From NCBI GenBank assembly GCA_934747775.1, contig CAKVHA010000007.1, positions 4,738 to 68,737 of the forward strand: a stretch of DNA of 64,000 bases, given 5' to 3'. The position numbers were made by a program, and so were the translations under genes. The notes beneath the pieces are model-generated. The model had not been told where the DNA came from. It worked only from the letters and a program-made list of their open reading frames with translations, and searched no databases. Shown here piece after piece: positions 41,637 through 49,413 of this stretch; position 1 is the first letter of the stretch, and the number at the start of each line of letters is the position of its first letter. This DNA comes from an uncultured Clostridia bacterium (GTDB lineage: Bacteria > Bacillota > Clostridia > Christensenellales > UBA1242).

Positions 41637-43062
41637 TTCGCCGCTGCAACAACCTCCTATACATTTTTTCTTTATCTTTTTCTATAATGCTTTTTTCCAC
41701 AACCTTAACACCTTCTGGTTTTGTCATAATGTAATATCTAAGTTCGTCTAGCGAGTGGTCGTCTTTTTTTATTGGATTTTCGCCACTGCCCCAAAAATAA
41801 CTTTTAATTTCCCTAATCATATTTGTGCAAGTTCTAAATATAAACAGTCGTGACCTACCGCAAGCATTTTTAAAGTAACTTTTCACCCTATTTATTCCGC
41901 TAAACAAATCTTTATTTACGTGCGGATTAACCATAATGCCATAGTCCGCAAAAAGTTCTGTTACGCTTTTTTCACTTGCCAGCGTTTTCTGATTTGCCGC
42001 GCTATCTATTAGTGCTTCAATGTAGCCCATGTGCGACTTTTTCCAACCCAGCCGCTCCGATATAGCTTTAATACAGTTTGCGTGATACTCAATGTTTCTG
42101 CCTGCTTCATAGTGCTCAGCTATAACATACACATTACCATCATAATCGGTTGCGTACCAGTGTGCCGAAAGCGGATTGTTAAGCCCTGGATCGATGCTAA
42201 TTGTGTCGTACCACTCTTTGGGAACATTAAATGGATCTATAACATTTACATTTTCATCAAATTCGTTGTAAACCATTCCGCCATTTCCCACAAAAAGCCC
42301 GTATCTACGCGACTTTAATTCATCCGCACTAATCGATGCCGAAAACGCTTCTACTTCCTTTTTATTTAAAAAAGGATTGTCCGCCCATTCCATATGAATA
42401 TGCCAAACTTCACTATCGTTTAACTCGTTTAAAAATATGGTGTTATACACCCACGTAAGACCTTTTAGCGGTGTCATTGTTCCAAAAATTTCGCCCGATT
42501 TATCTAGTACACGCATTTTACATTCCAAATACACATCAAAAGGCGGCTCTTCATCAAACCACACAAAATCTAGGCTTGTTCCTTGAAATTTTTCACGACC
42601 TTGGTCACAAGTTTTAAATGAAATACGGCTTAATCCACCAAAAACATTTTTTATTATTATGGTGTCAATTACCCCCATATCCAGATTGCTTCGTTTGCCG
42701 CTAAGCATAACTATGTCTTCTATCCAATCTTTATTTAAGTAATACAAAATTTTACTTTGCGCCACATCGCGCTGCACTTGTGTAGATAGCGACACAACCC
42801 AACCTTCCACATTCGGCTTATTTTGTTTGTATGGGTGAATTCCACGCGCAAGCCATATTGCTTCCACCGCACCACACTCGGTTTTGCCACTGCGGTTTCC
42901 GCCAAACACCCAGCGATTTTTTTTGGTACATTTGTGAAACATCAGCTGTTTTTTATGCACTTTTTCGCCTGTGTTGTATTCAAAAATGCGGTTGTTGTTT
43001 TTGTAGTTTTCAATTGCAATATTAACCTTATTTAGCCGCTTTTTAATTTCTTCAAGTTGCAT
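41623..43062 (-). CDS. Phage terminase large subunit
   Basis: DNA-packaging motor of 479 residues. The ATPase has an R-x-V-F-GGNRSGKT Walker A (WVFGGNRSGKTECG, residues ~51-64), Walker B and catalytic Glu in DFVWFDEEPP, and the coupling motif FGTMTPLKG. The nuclease domain has DTISIDPGLNNP (first acidic residue) and ALIDSAANQKT, and a late HSLDELRYYIM. AAAGGAGAATAA precedes the ATG. It heads the structural block. No terminase small subunit is evident upstream, where the plus-strand SH3b gene lies instead. Confidence 0.93.
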   Translation of the reverse strand: MQLEEIKKRLNKVNIAIENYKNNNRIFEYNTGEKVHKKQLMFHKCTKKNRWVFGGNRSGKTECGAVEAIWLARGIHPYKQNKPNVEGWVVSLSTQVQRDVAQSKILYYLNKDWIEDIVMLSGKRSNLDMGVIDTIIIKNVFGGLSRISFKTCDQGREKFQGTSLDFVWFDEEPPFDVYLECKMRVLDKSGEIFGTMTPLKGLTWVYNTIFLNELNDSEVWHIHMEWADNPFLNKKEVEAFSASISADELKSRRYGLFVGNGGMVYNEFDENVNVIDPFNVPKEWYDTISIDPGLNNPLSAHWYATDYDGNVYVIAEHYEAGRNIEYHANCIKAISERLGWKKSHMGYIEALIDSAANQKTLASEKSVTELFADYGIMVNPHVNKDLFSGINRVKSYFKNACGRSRLFIFRTCTNMIREIKSYFWGSGENPIKKDDHSLDELRYYIMTKPEGVKVVEKSIIEKDKEKMYRRLLQRRNGTR

Positions 43063-43154
43063 TTATTCTCCTTTTTACAAAATTTATCAATTTTCTACAA
43101 AATACATAATTGCACGCATTTTGTTTATTTTTAAATTAGGTTTAAAATTAAAAT

Positions 43155-43889
43155 ATGAAAAGGTTTATTATATTAATTTCGGTGGTTTTATTCGCCGCTT
43201 TTGTTCCTATCACCCTTTGCGAAGATAATAGCTTTGCTATGATTATAAATGATTACACTTGTTTGTATCGCACACCCGAAGCCAACAACGATATAAAAAA
43301 CATAATATGTGTTATGGAAAGCACATATTATGTTGAAATACTTCATACTTACAATGAAGAATATTATAAAGTTAACTACAATGGCGTGAGTGGGTATGTT
43401 TTAAGAAAATGTGTTAAAAAGGTAAACGGAGCGCCAAATAATCCATACCCAAGCAATGTAAAATTAAAAACCGTTAACAACAATATTTATTTACGCACAA
43501 CCCCAGCAAAAACCAACAACACGCTTAGCATTATCCCTGCCAGCACCGAAAGTTTGGAATTTGTGGGATATGTTTATGGCGAACAAGTTGACGATTTTAG
43601 GGACAACATATGGTACTATGTAAAATACTTAGACATCTACGGATATGTGTATGGTGAGTACATTGCCGAAATTTCCGCAATTCCAAAAAACATAGAACAA
43701 CTAAACTTTGTAAACGACGATTATGTTCAAGTTAAAAACCCTCTTTCAAATGGAACTTGCGCCATAATTGTAGGAGTTTTAACACTGCCTACAATGTTAA
43801 TTTTGCTACTACTTTATAAAAAACCAAAACCAAATAAAAAGTTTAAAGAACAAGTAATTGTTGTTAAAGAATACGACGAAAAACTTTAA
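43155..43889 (+). CDS. Membrane-anchored protein with two SH3b repeats
   Basis: A 244-residue protein with signal peptide (residues 1-23, ending in TLCEDN), two bacterial SH3-like repeats (about 27-92, FAMIINDYTCLYRTPEAN to GVSGYVLRKCVKK, and about 101-170, VKLKTVNNNIYLRTTPAKTN to DIYGYVYGEYI), a membrane segment (about 200-220) and a basic cytoplasmic tail. It therefore displays SH3b domains outside the cell, where they usually bind wall peptides. It lies on the opposite strand to the phage genes, between the regulator and terminase, and its stop overlaps that of the regulator. It resembles the C-terminal part of the 951-residue protein nearby and may be a cargo gene. Confidence 0.83.
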   Translation: MKRFIILISVVLFAAFVPITLCEDNSFAMIINDYTCLYRTPEANNDIKNIICVMESTYYVEILHTYNEEYYKVNYNGVSGYVLRKCVKKVNGAPNNPYPSNVKLKTVNNNIYLRTTPAKTNNTLSIIPASTESLEFVGYVYGEQVDDFRDNIWYYVKYLDIYGYVYGEYIAEISAIPKNIEQLNFVNDDYVQVKNPLSNGTCAIIVGVLTLPTMLILLLLYKKPKPNKKFKEQVIVVKEYDEKL

Positions 43890-44422
43890 TAAACCATATT
43901 AAATTCTCTAATTACATTTTTAAAGAATTTGTATTTAATAATGTCGTCATCAAAATCGCATTTTACTTCTTTACAATTAGCTTTGTATAAATGCTTTAAC
44001 CAATTTTCACCGCAAAACATTTCTTCCAATCTCTCCTTGGAATACCCCATTCCCATAAGAGTTTTTGTAAAAATGTCAAGCGCGCTATTTTTCACCCTAA
44101 AAAATGTTCGGTCGCTAATATGCATAATGTTTGCAATGTCTTCATTTTTTACGCCATCAATATAGCTTAGCGCAAGCACCTTTTTATATTTTAATGGCAT
44201 ATTAGAAAGCACATCTTCAACCAGCACTTTAAGATTAATTAGGTTTATTTTTCTGTCGGTTAGCTGCATCACCGTGTTTGCGCAGTCATACGCACTATTA
44301 AACCTTGCGTTGTTGTAAAAAGCCGACGCAATGCTCTTTTTTACAACCAAATCATCTATACTATTGCTTAGTGCCTCCAAGTATTTATAAACCGATAAAA
44401 TTGTTTTGCTCCAGTTTCTCAT
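43886..44422 (-). CDS. Sigma-region-4-like phage regulator (ArpU/RinA-type position)
   Basis: A 178-residue protein with a helix-turn-helix of the sigma-70 region 4 kind: LSNMPLKYKKVLALSYIDGVKNEDIANIMHISDRTFFRVKNSALDIF (residues ~72-118). There is no region 2, so it is not a complete sigma factor. Late activators of the ArpU/RinA type have this arrangement and are encoded just upstream of the terminase genes of Bacillota phages, which is where this lies (allowing for the plus-strand SH3b gene). GGAGG precedes the ATG. A near-consensus promoter drives it and a LexA-type site lies about 135 bases upstream. Confidence 0.75.
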   Translation of the reverse strand: MRNWSKTILSVYKYLEALSNSIDDLVVKKSIASAFYNNARFNSAYDCANTVMQLTDRKINLINLKVLVEDVLSNMPLKYKKVLALSYIDGVKNEDIANIMHISDRTFFRVKNSALDIFTKTLMGMGYSKERLEEMFCGENWLKHLYKANCKEVKCDFDDDIIKYKFFKNVIREFNMVY

Positions 44423-44448
44423 TTTTCCTCCAAATTTTCATTTTCCAT

Positions 44449-44478
44449 ATTATAATGTACAAAATTTTGTTTTGTCAA
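44449..44478 (-). promoter_or_regulatory. Promoter of the phage regulator gene
   Basis: Minus strand TTGACA (44478-44473), 18-base spacer, TATAAT (44454-44449), 27 bases before the regulator ATG. Its strength and isolation suggest that it is normally controlled. Confidence 0.85.
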
Positions 44479-44557
44479 AGGGTTGTGCCATATTTTTGTA
44501 AAAAATGTTATATTTTGTACAAAAATGTCAAATTTTGTCAAATTGTTCTATATTTTT

Positions 44558-44572
44558 AGAACATCTGTTCGA
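44558..44572. promoter_or_regulatory. LexA/DinR-type SOS box
   Basis: AGAACATCTGTTCGA: exact GAAC-N4-GTTC half-sites of the Gram-positive DinR/LexA box (consensus CGAAC-N4-GTTCG; one outer base differs). It lies about 80 bases upstream of the regulator promoter -35 and about 120 bases from the plus-strand promoter on the other side. Confidence 0.6.
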
Positions 44573-44691
44573 ATTATATGCCGTTAAATGTGACAACTGT
44601 GTGTCATAATTAAAAATTAGTATTAGTCAAACTGCACAAAGTTTTTTGTTTTGGACTAAATCAACAAAAAAAATTTTTTAAGCAATTTTAT

Positions 44692-44720
44692 TTGATTTAT
44701 TGATTACTATTTTTTATAAT
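44692..44720 (+). promoter_or_regulatory. Promoter of the 951-residue SH3b protein gene
   Basis: TTGATT, 17-base spacer, TATAAT, 40 bases before the ATG. Confidence 0.72.
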
Positions 44721-44760
44721 ATAATTATTATTATATATACTACTAAAAACGGAGAAACTT

Positions 44761-47616
44761 ATGAAAAAATTTAGGTTGGTTTTGTTTGGAATAATATTGT
44801 GTGCATTGTGTTTAATGCCACAAATGTTTGTAAGTGCAAGTGTTAGCGAAGTAGACACCTACTATCCTAGCGGAATTGAAGACTATGTTGACCTTAACAA
44901 CATTAGTTGTTTTGAAATTAGCGGCAACAAAATATTTTACGCCACTAGCAACAACGAAGTTTTTGAATATGATAAAACCACACGAAAAACATTAAAACTT
45001 AACACAGGCACAACAAGTACAGTTAAAAACATTAATGTTGCTGGCGAATATGTTGTTGTGTTTGCTGGAAACAATTCCTTTGCTTTTAATCTTAATGACA
45101 CATCAAAAAATGCCGATGTTTGCACTATTAGCAGTTTTAATGATGCAATTGTAAAATATGTAAACAACAAGTATTATTATATTTACACCACTGCAAACGC
45201 AGGCTCATCGGTTGAACTTAATGTTGAAATTTATAACGACCTAACAAAAAATCAAAAAACCACTAAAAAGTTTAGCAACTTAGAATATGTGGACGGCGCA
45301 CAAAAATATTTGCTTGCTATGAACGAAAACTTTATTATTGCTGTTACAACATCGCGTGACAAAATGTATGTTTTTGAAACAAGCCAACTAAGTAGCACCG
45401 AAACCACACTTACCCCACTTAATAACGCAAACGCAGAAAAAAACAATTTTGACCTAATAACCGCCGCAACTTCGGACACCATTATAAACACAAAAAGCGT
45501 GGATATTTACAACAATCATATGTTTGCGTGCTTTGATATTGGCGAAAACAGCAGCAAAACAAAGATGATAATTGAAGCCACAATTGATAGCGAAAGCGGA
45601 ACAGCAGCCACAATTTCGCGTGATAATCTTTCTGGTGGCGAAAACTTAATAGACTTTATGATTGTTAAAGACGGAAATTTTTATGGTTACAGCAAAACTA
45701 ATTGCGACATCACACAATTTTCGTACGGCAACCCTATGGTTAAAATTAAAGCCATTATTGCTGGGAAAGGCAACAACATAGGTCGTTTTAAAGGCGTAAC
45801 AAGTGTAACATATAAAGCTAATACGCTTTACGTAACCGACAGCGGAAACAGCCGTACACAAGATGTTAGCACCACCGCTGTTCACGAACAAGTTTATCCA
45901 AGCGGATACTCTTGCAGCGAAGTTGTTGTAGATAAAAACAACCAAACATACTTGGTGTTATTTAATAGCCAAAATTCGTTTTTGTATAAAAACTATAGAA
46001 ACGGCGTAACACCAATTGCAACAGTAAACAACGAACAAGTTGTTAGCGTAGACATAAACATAGACGGTTCTATTTTTATGCTAACCGAAAACAATATTTA
46101 CTTATACAAAAACAACACCACAGCGGTTTCCCAATCTATTTCACTAGCGAATAACAACAGCAAAATTAGAGTTGGCATAGCCTACCCTACAATTTCGCCA
46201 ACCAACATAAATAGCGTAAAAACTGTTAGCGCTTTGGCAGCTGCTGCAAATTTATATGTAAGTTCCAACAACACAATTTATAAAATCAGCACTCAGTCGG
46301 GCAATATTTCCGATGTCCATATGACCTACGACAGCAACATTGTTGACTTTAGAATAACCACTAGCGGCAAAGTTGTGGCATTGCTTGAAAACGGAAATAT
46401 TGTTTCCAGTAATTGGGGCGATACCAGCGAGAGCGAAACTTACAAAACACTAAGCGGATTTACTAGCCACAAATGCTTTGATATTGACCCAGTAAGCGGA
46501 TACATTTATATTTACAACGACAACCGCAGTGCCTTTGAAATTATAAAAGACGAAAATTTTGTTGACGCTGGAAACTTTGGCACATATTATGACACAAACA
46601 ACGCTAGCCTTTCGGCAGGTGTTTGGAAATATGGAACATTCCAAATTGGAACACTTATTTACGACCACCCATACTATATTGGAAACTACACTAAAATCAC
46701 CGCAAGCGGTTTAAACTGCATTGTAATTAGCACGCCAGTAAAAACAAACACTAGCGGCGAAATTGAATATGGTGAATTTACACTTGTGGGATATTTTGAT
46801 AATGGCGTTTTAAAAACTGGCTACATCGAAACAAGCAAGTTTGCAAATGGTATTCAAACAATTGGTATAACTAACACCGAGTACACTCTTCGCTCCACAA
46901 ACAAGAATGTTAGTGTGTATAAATACCCTACAATCTGCCCTATTAACAGCAAAGCAAATAATGTTGTTTATGCTACTCTAAACCAAGGCGAAACCATTAC
47001 AACAATAGGCAGATACCCTATAAAACTAGATGAAAACAGCACAAACGACTTTTATATTGTAACCTACAAAAATGCAGGTGGAAGCGTTACAGGATACGGA
47101 TATATTTACTCCACTGATGTTGTAAAGAACTCCAATATTTCAAAAACAATAAAAACCAACGCTAAAATAAACATTTTTGACAATTCAAAAACCGTTACTG
47201 TTTACACCCAACCAGATGAAACTTCGGGCGTTGTGACATACTTAACTCACGACTACAAAGTAAACGCAATAGATTACAACAAACAAAATCCGTTTACAAA
47301 AATCACCTTTTTAGATGCCGACGGACAAGAACGCGAAGGATATATTTCAACAAAATACATTAAACTTAACGGACTTTCTAGAAATATGATTATTGCAATT
47401 GTTTTAATTGCTGTAGACGCTGTAATTGCTGTTGTTGTAATAGTTTTCTTTAATATTTATCGCAAAAAACAAAAAGCAGAAGCCGAAAAAGAAAATTTAG
47501 AACATAATAGCATTGACGCGGAAATTAAACAACAACCTAAATCTGTTAAGACCAAGGAAAAACAAACCAAAAAACAAATAGATACAGATAAAAACAACAA
47601 TGATACTGATAACTAA
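44761..47616 (+). CDS. Large extracellular beta-propeller/SH3b protein with C-terminal membrane anchor
   Basis: A 951-residue protein: signal peptide (residues 1-26, ending MPQMFVSAS), a long beta-rich ectodomain with repeated strand pairs typical of beta-propellers (about 50-620), then two or three SH3-like stretches (about 625-860, including YTLRSTNKNVSVYKYPT and GVVTYLTHDYKVNAIDY...REGYISTKYIKL), one membrane segment (about 875-900, MIIAIVLIAVDAVIAVVVIVFF) and a charged cytoplasmic tail rich in Lys and Asn. No enzyme motif. CGGAG precedes the ATG and it is monocistronic. It may sense or bind cell-wall material. The architecture (signal, SH3b, TM, tail) equals that of the smaller neighbour inside the phage module. 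Confidence 0.85.
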   Translation: MKKFRLVLFGIILCALCLMPQMFVSASVSEVDTYYPSGIEDYVDLNNISCFEISGNKIFYATSNNEVFEYDKTTRKTLKLNTGTTSTVKNINVAGEYVVVFAGNNSFAFNLNDTSKNADVCTISSFNDAIVKYVNNKYYYIYTTANAGSSVELNVEIYNDLTKNQKTTKKFSNLEYVDGAQKYLLAMNENFIIAVTTSRDKMYVFETSQLSSTETTLTPLNNANAEKNNFDLITAATSDTIINTKSVDIYNNHMFACFDIGENSSKTKMIIEATIDSESGTAATISRDNLSGGENLIDFMIVKDGNFYGYSKTNCDITQFSYGNPMVKIKAIIAGKGNNIGRFKGVTSVTYKANTLYVTDSGNSRTQDVSTTAVHEQVYPSGYSCSEVVVDKNNQTYLVLFNSQNSFLYKNYRNGVTPIATVNNEQVVSVDINIDGSIFMLTENNIYLYKNNTTAVSQSISLANNNSKIRVGIAYPTISPTNINSVKTVSALAAAANLYVSSNNTIYKISTQSGNISDVHMTYDSNIVDFRITTSGKVVALLENGNIVSSNWGDTSESETYKTLSGFTSHKCFDIDPVSGYIYIYNDNRSAFEIIKDENFVDAGNFGTYYDTNNASLSAGVWKYGTFQIGTLIYDHPYYIGNYTKITASGLNCIVISTPVKTNTSGEIEYGEFTLVGYFDNGVLKTGYIETSKFANGIQTIGITNTEYTLRSTNKNVSVYKYPTICPINSKANNVVYATLNQGETITTIGRYPIKLDENSTNDFYIVTYKNAGGSVTGYGYIYSTDVVKNSNISKTIKTNAKINIFDNSKTVTVYTQPDETSGVVTYLTHDYKVNAIDYNKQNPFTKITFLDADGQEREGYISTKYIKLNGLSRNMIIAIVLIAVDAVIAVVVIVFFNIYRKKQKAEAEKENLEHNSIDAEIKQQPKSVKTKEKQTKKQIDTDKNNNDTDN

Positions 47617-47664
47617 AAAATACGGACAATAATTTGTAAAATTAAAATTTGTACATTAATTAAT

Positions 47665-47706
47665 AAAAAAATAATAGCATTTATTTTTAAATGCTATTAT
47701 TTTTTG
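47665..47706. terminator. Bidirectional terminator
   Basis: ATAATAGCAT - 10 bases - ATGCTATTAT, a 10-bp stem with A and T runs on both sides, between the convergent 951-residue and SSB genes. Confidence 0.88.
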
Positions 47707-47722
47707 TTGTATCAAAACACCG

Positions 47723-48394
47723 CTATCTTGCCATATAGTTTTCGTGTTTTTGATAGTTGTTAATACCGTCATATAACTCGCTAATATTAGCAACTTTTGC
47801 AAGCGACACTTCATATGCAACTCGTTTTTCAACTTCGCCGTTTTCAAGTTTTTTCTCATATTCTCTACTTTGAATACGCCCGCTTGCCTGAATTTTATCG
47901 CCAACAGCTAAGCCTTTCATAAACCTTGCATTTCTGCCCCACGCAATGCAAGGAAGATAATCACTTTTGTTGTAATTTCTATTAACAGCCAAAAGCACGT
48001 CACAAATCTCGCGCTTAAATGGCGTTGTTCTAAAAATGGGCTCTTTACAAACATAGCCAACAATGTCTATTTGATTTGGATTAACATTGGGGTCGTATGG
48101 TGCAATTTCGCGAATAAACATTGTAAGACGCAATCTACTTTTATCGTCTTCCATTTTGTTAAAACTTCTAAACTGCCCTTTGCCAGACATCATATCGCCT
48201 TTTTTTAGATTGTATTCGCCTAAAAGTCGCTCGCTAACTGTTACTGGGATAACATCAAAAGCATCGCTTAATCGCATAACCTTAAGGTTGAACTCATAAA
48301 AGCCTTCGTTAAACATTTCGTGGCTGTACTTTGGTTCGTCAACAATTTCGCCTGACAAGCTTACTATATTATTATTTAATTGTTCGTAATTCAT
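47723..48394 (-). CDS. ssb: Single-stranded DNA-binding protein with two OB folds
   Basis: A 223-residue SSB-family protein with two OB-fold repeats: residues ~9-105 (VSLSGEIVDEPKYSHEMFNEGFYEFNLKVMRLS...ERLLGEYNLKKGDMMSGKGQFRSF) and ~110-205 (DIVGYVCKEPIFRTTP...LPCIAWGRNARFMKGLAVGDKIQASGRIQSREY). Only the second repeat keeps the canonical SSB pattern (CIAWGRNAR-F, V-G-D-x-I-x-x-S-G-R-I). Standard SSBs have one OB fold and an acidic DDDIPF-type tail; neither the single-fold form nor that tail is seen here. AAGGAG precedes the ATG. It may be a replication or repair-specific relative of SSB. Confidence 0.85.
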   Translation of the reverse strand: MNYEQLNNNIVSLSGEIVDEPKYSHEMFNEGFYEFNLKVMRLSDAFDVIPVTVSERLLGEYNLKKGDMMSGKGQFRSFNKMEDDKSRLRLTMFIREIAPYDPNVNPNQIDIVGYVCKEPIFRTTPFKREICDVLLAVNRNYNKSDYLPCIAWGRNARFMKGLAVGDKIQASGRIQSREYEKKLENGEVEKRVAYEVSLAKVANISELYDGINNYQKHENYMAR

Positions 48395-48422
48395 TATTAT
48401 CTCCTTAAAAATGTGCTTAATA

Positions 48423-49187
48423 TTAGTTTTTTCGTTGAATACCCAAATTGTCTATTTTGTAATCACTTTTGTAAATAAGGTCGCCCACCGAAACAAATTT
48501 ATAGCCAGACGTTGTAAGGCGCTCTAAAATTAGCCTTAATCCGTCCAAAATATTGTCGGAGTTGTTGTGGCACAAAATTATGCCGCCGTTTCCAATTTTA
48601 CTTAGCACGCGGTTTAGCATTTGCGTGCCGCTTAACCCTTTCCAGTCTAGCGTGTCAACACTCCATTGTATGGTTTTTAACCCTAAATCGGTTGCAGTAT
48701 TAATAACAGCGTTGTTGTAGCTGCCATATGGAGCTCTAAATAGTTCTACTTTTTTACCTGTAATATTTTCAATTTTCTCTACAGAAGTAGTAAGTTCCAT
48801 TTTCATTTGTTCCGCACCAAGCGTTGCAAAATCAGGGTGAGTATTACTATGTGTACCAATCTCAACTCCTTGCTCGTTAATTGCCTTTACCATATCGGGA
48901 TATTTATCTACCCAAAAGCCCACCAAAAAGAAAGTTGCGTTAACATTATATTCTTTTAATAGGTCAAGTATTTTTAGTGTTTTATCAGCACCCCACGCGC
49001 TGTCAAAAGTTATTGCAATCTTTTTTTCGTTTGTGTCTACTTGATATATTGGAACTAACCTAGGAACTTGTCCAAAATATACATTTGCCGATGCCGAACC
49101 CGCAAAGTTTAGCGACAACATTATAGCCACCAATAATACGCAAACAGCTAAAAACACACTACGCTTTTTTAATACAAGAAATTTCAT
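48423..49187 (-). CDS. PdaB-like polysaccharide deacetylase
   Basis: Extracellular NodB-fold deacetylase, 254 residues. Residues 1-34 are a signal or membrane anchor (SVFLAVCVLLVAIMLSLNFAG). Motif 1 is ITFDSAWGADKT (with D-S-A-W in place of the common D-D), motif 2 is IGTHSNTHPDF with two His, motif 3 is FRAPYGSYN, and motif 4 is WSVDTLDWKGL and IILCHNN. This set is that of the PdaB/YlxY group associated with sporulation cortex or wall modification; a sigma-K type factor elsewhere in the window fits that. AAGGGG precedes the ATG. Confidence 0.87.
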   Translation of the reverse strand: MKFLVLKKRSVFLAVCVLLVAIMLSLNFAGSASANVYFGQVPRLVPIYQVDTNEKKIAITFDSAWGADKTLKILDLLKEYNVNATFFLVGFWVDKYPDMVKAINEQGVEIGTHSNTHPDFATLGAEQMKMELTTSVEKIENITGKKVELFRAPYGSYNNAVINTATDLGLKTIQWSVDTLDWKGLSGTQMLNRVLSKIGNGGIILCHNNSDNILDGLRLILERLTTSGYKFVSVGDLIYKSDYKIDNLGIQRKN

Positions 49188-49350
49188 TTTTGTACCCCTT
49201 AATTTTAATACATTATATTTTTTTTGCTAAACATTTAACTTAGCTTAAAATGCCGCATAAGCAGTTGTTTTGTAGAATTTTAAAACATTTTAAACTAAAC
49301 TAATTTACACATAACATAATATTTAAAATATCTACTAAAATATGACTACA

Positions 49351-49390
49351 AAAAAGAAAAAAGTTATTTCAAAATGAAATAACTTTTTGT
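49351..49390 (-). terminator. Terminator after parC
   Basis: AAAAAGTTATTTC - 5 bases - GAAATAACTTTTT, a 13-bp perfect stem. Confidence 0.92.
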
Positions 49391-49413
49391 TTTTAATATC
49401 GAATTGTATTTAA

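Larger units (their letters stand above)
44423..44760. other. Control region of the phage module
   Basis: AT-rich region with divergent promoters. On the minus strand it holds repeated motifs: TTTGACA three times, TTTGTACA-like palindromes (TTTTGTACAAAA at about 44514-44526; ACAAAATTTTGT at about 44459-44471) and two related stretches of the form AACATTTTTNTACAAAAATAT. A further inverted repeat GTTCTA - 6 bases - TAGAAC (44545-44562) adjoins the LexA-type site. These look like operator sites for a regulator. No gene is seen in it. Confidence 0.6.

Noticed and set aside
32520..44760. att-like direct repeats flanking the phage module
   Set aside because: I compared both flanks by eye and found no repeat longer than about 9 bases beyond AT-rich chance matches. 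A dot-plot would be decisive.
48423..49187. PdaB-like deacetylase as the missing endolysin of the phage module
   Set aside because: It belongs to the NodB family, has a signal peptide, and lies 4 kb from the module, beyond the 951-residue gene and ssb; its motifs fit a host wall-modifying enzyme.
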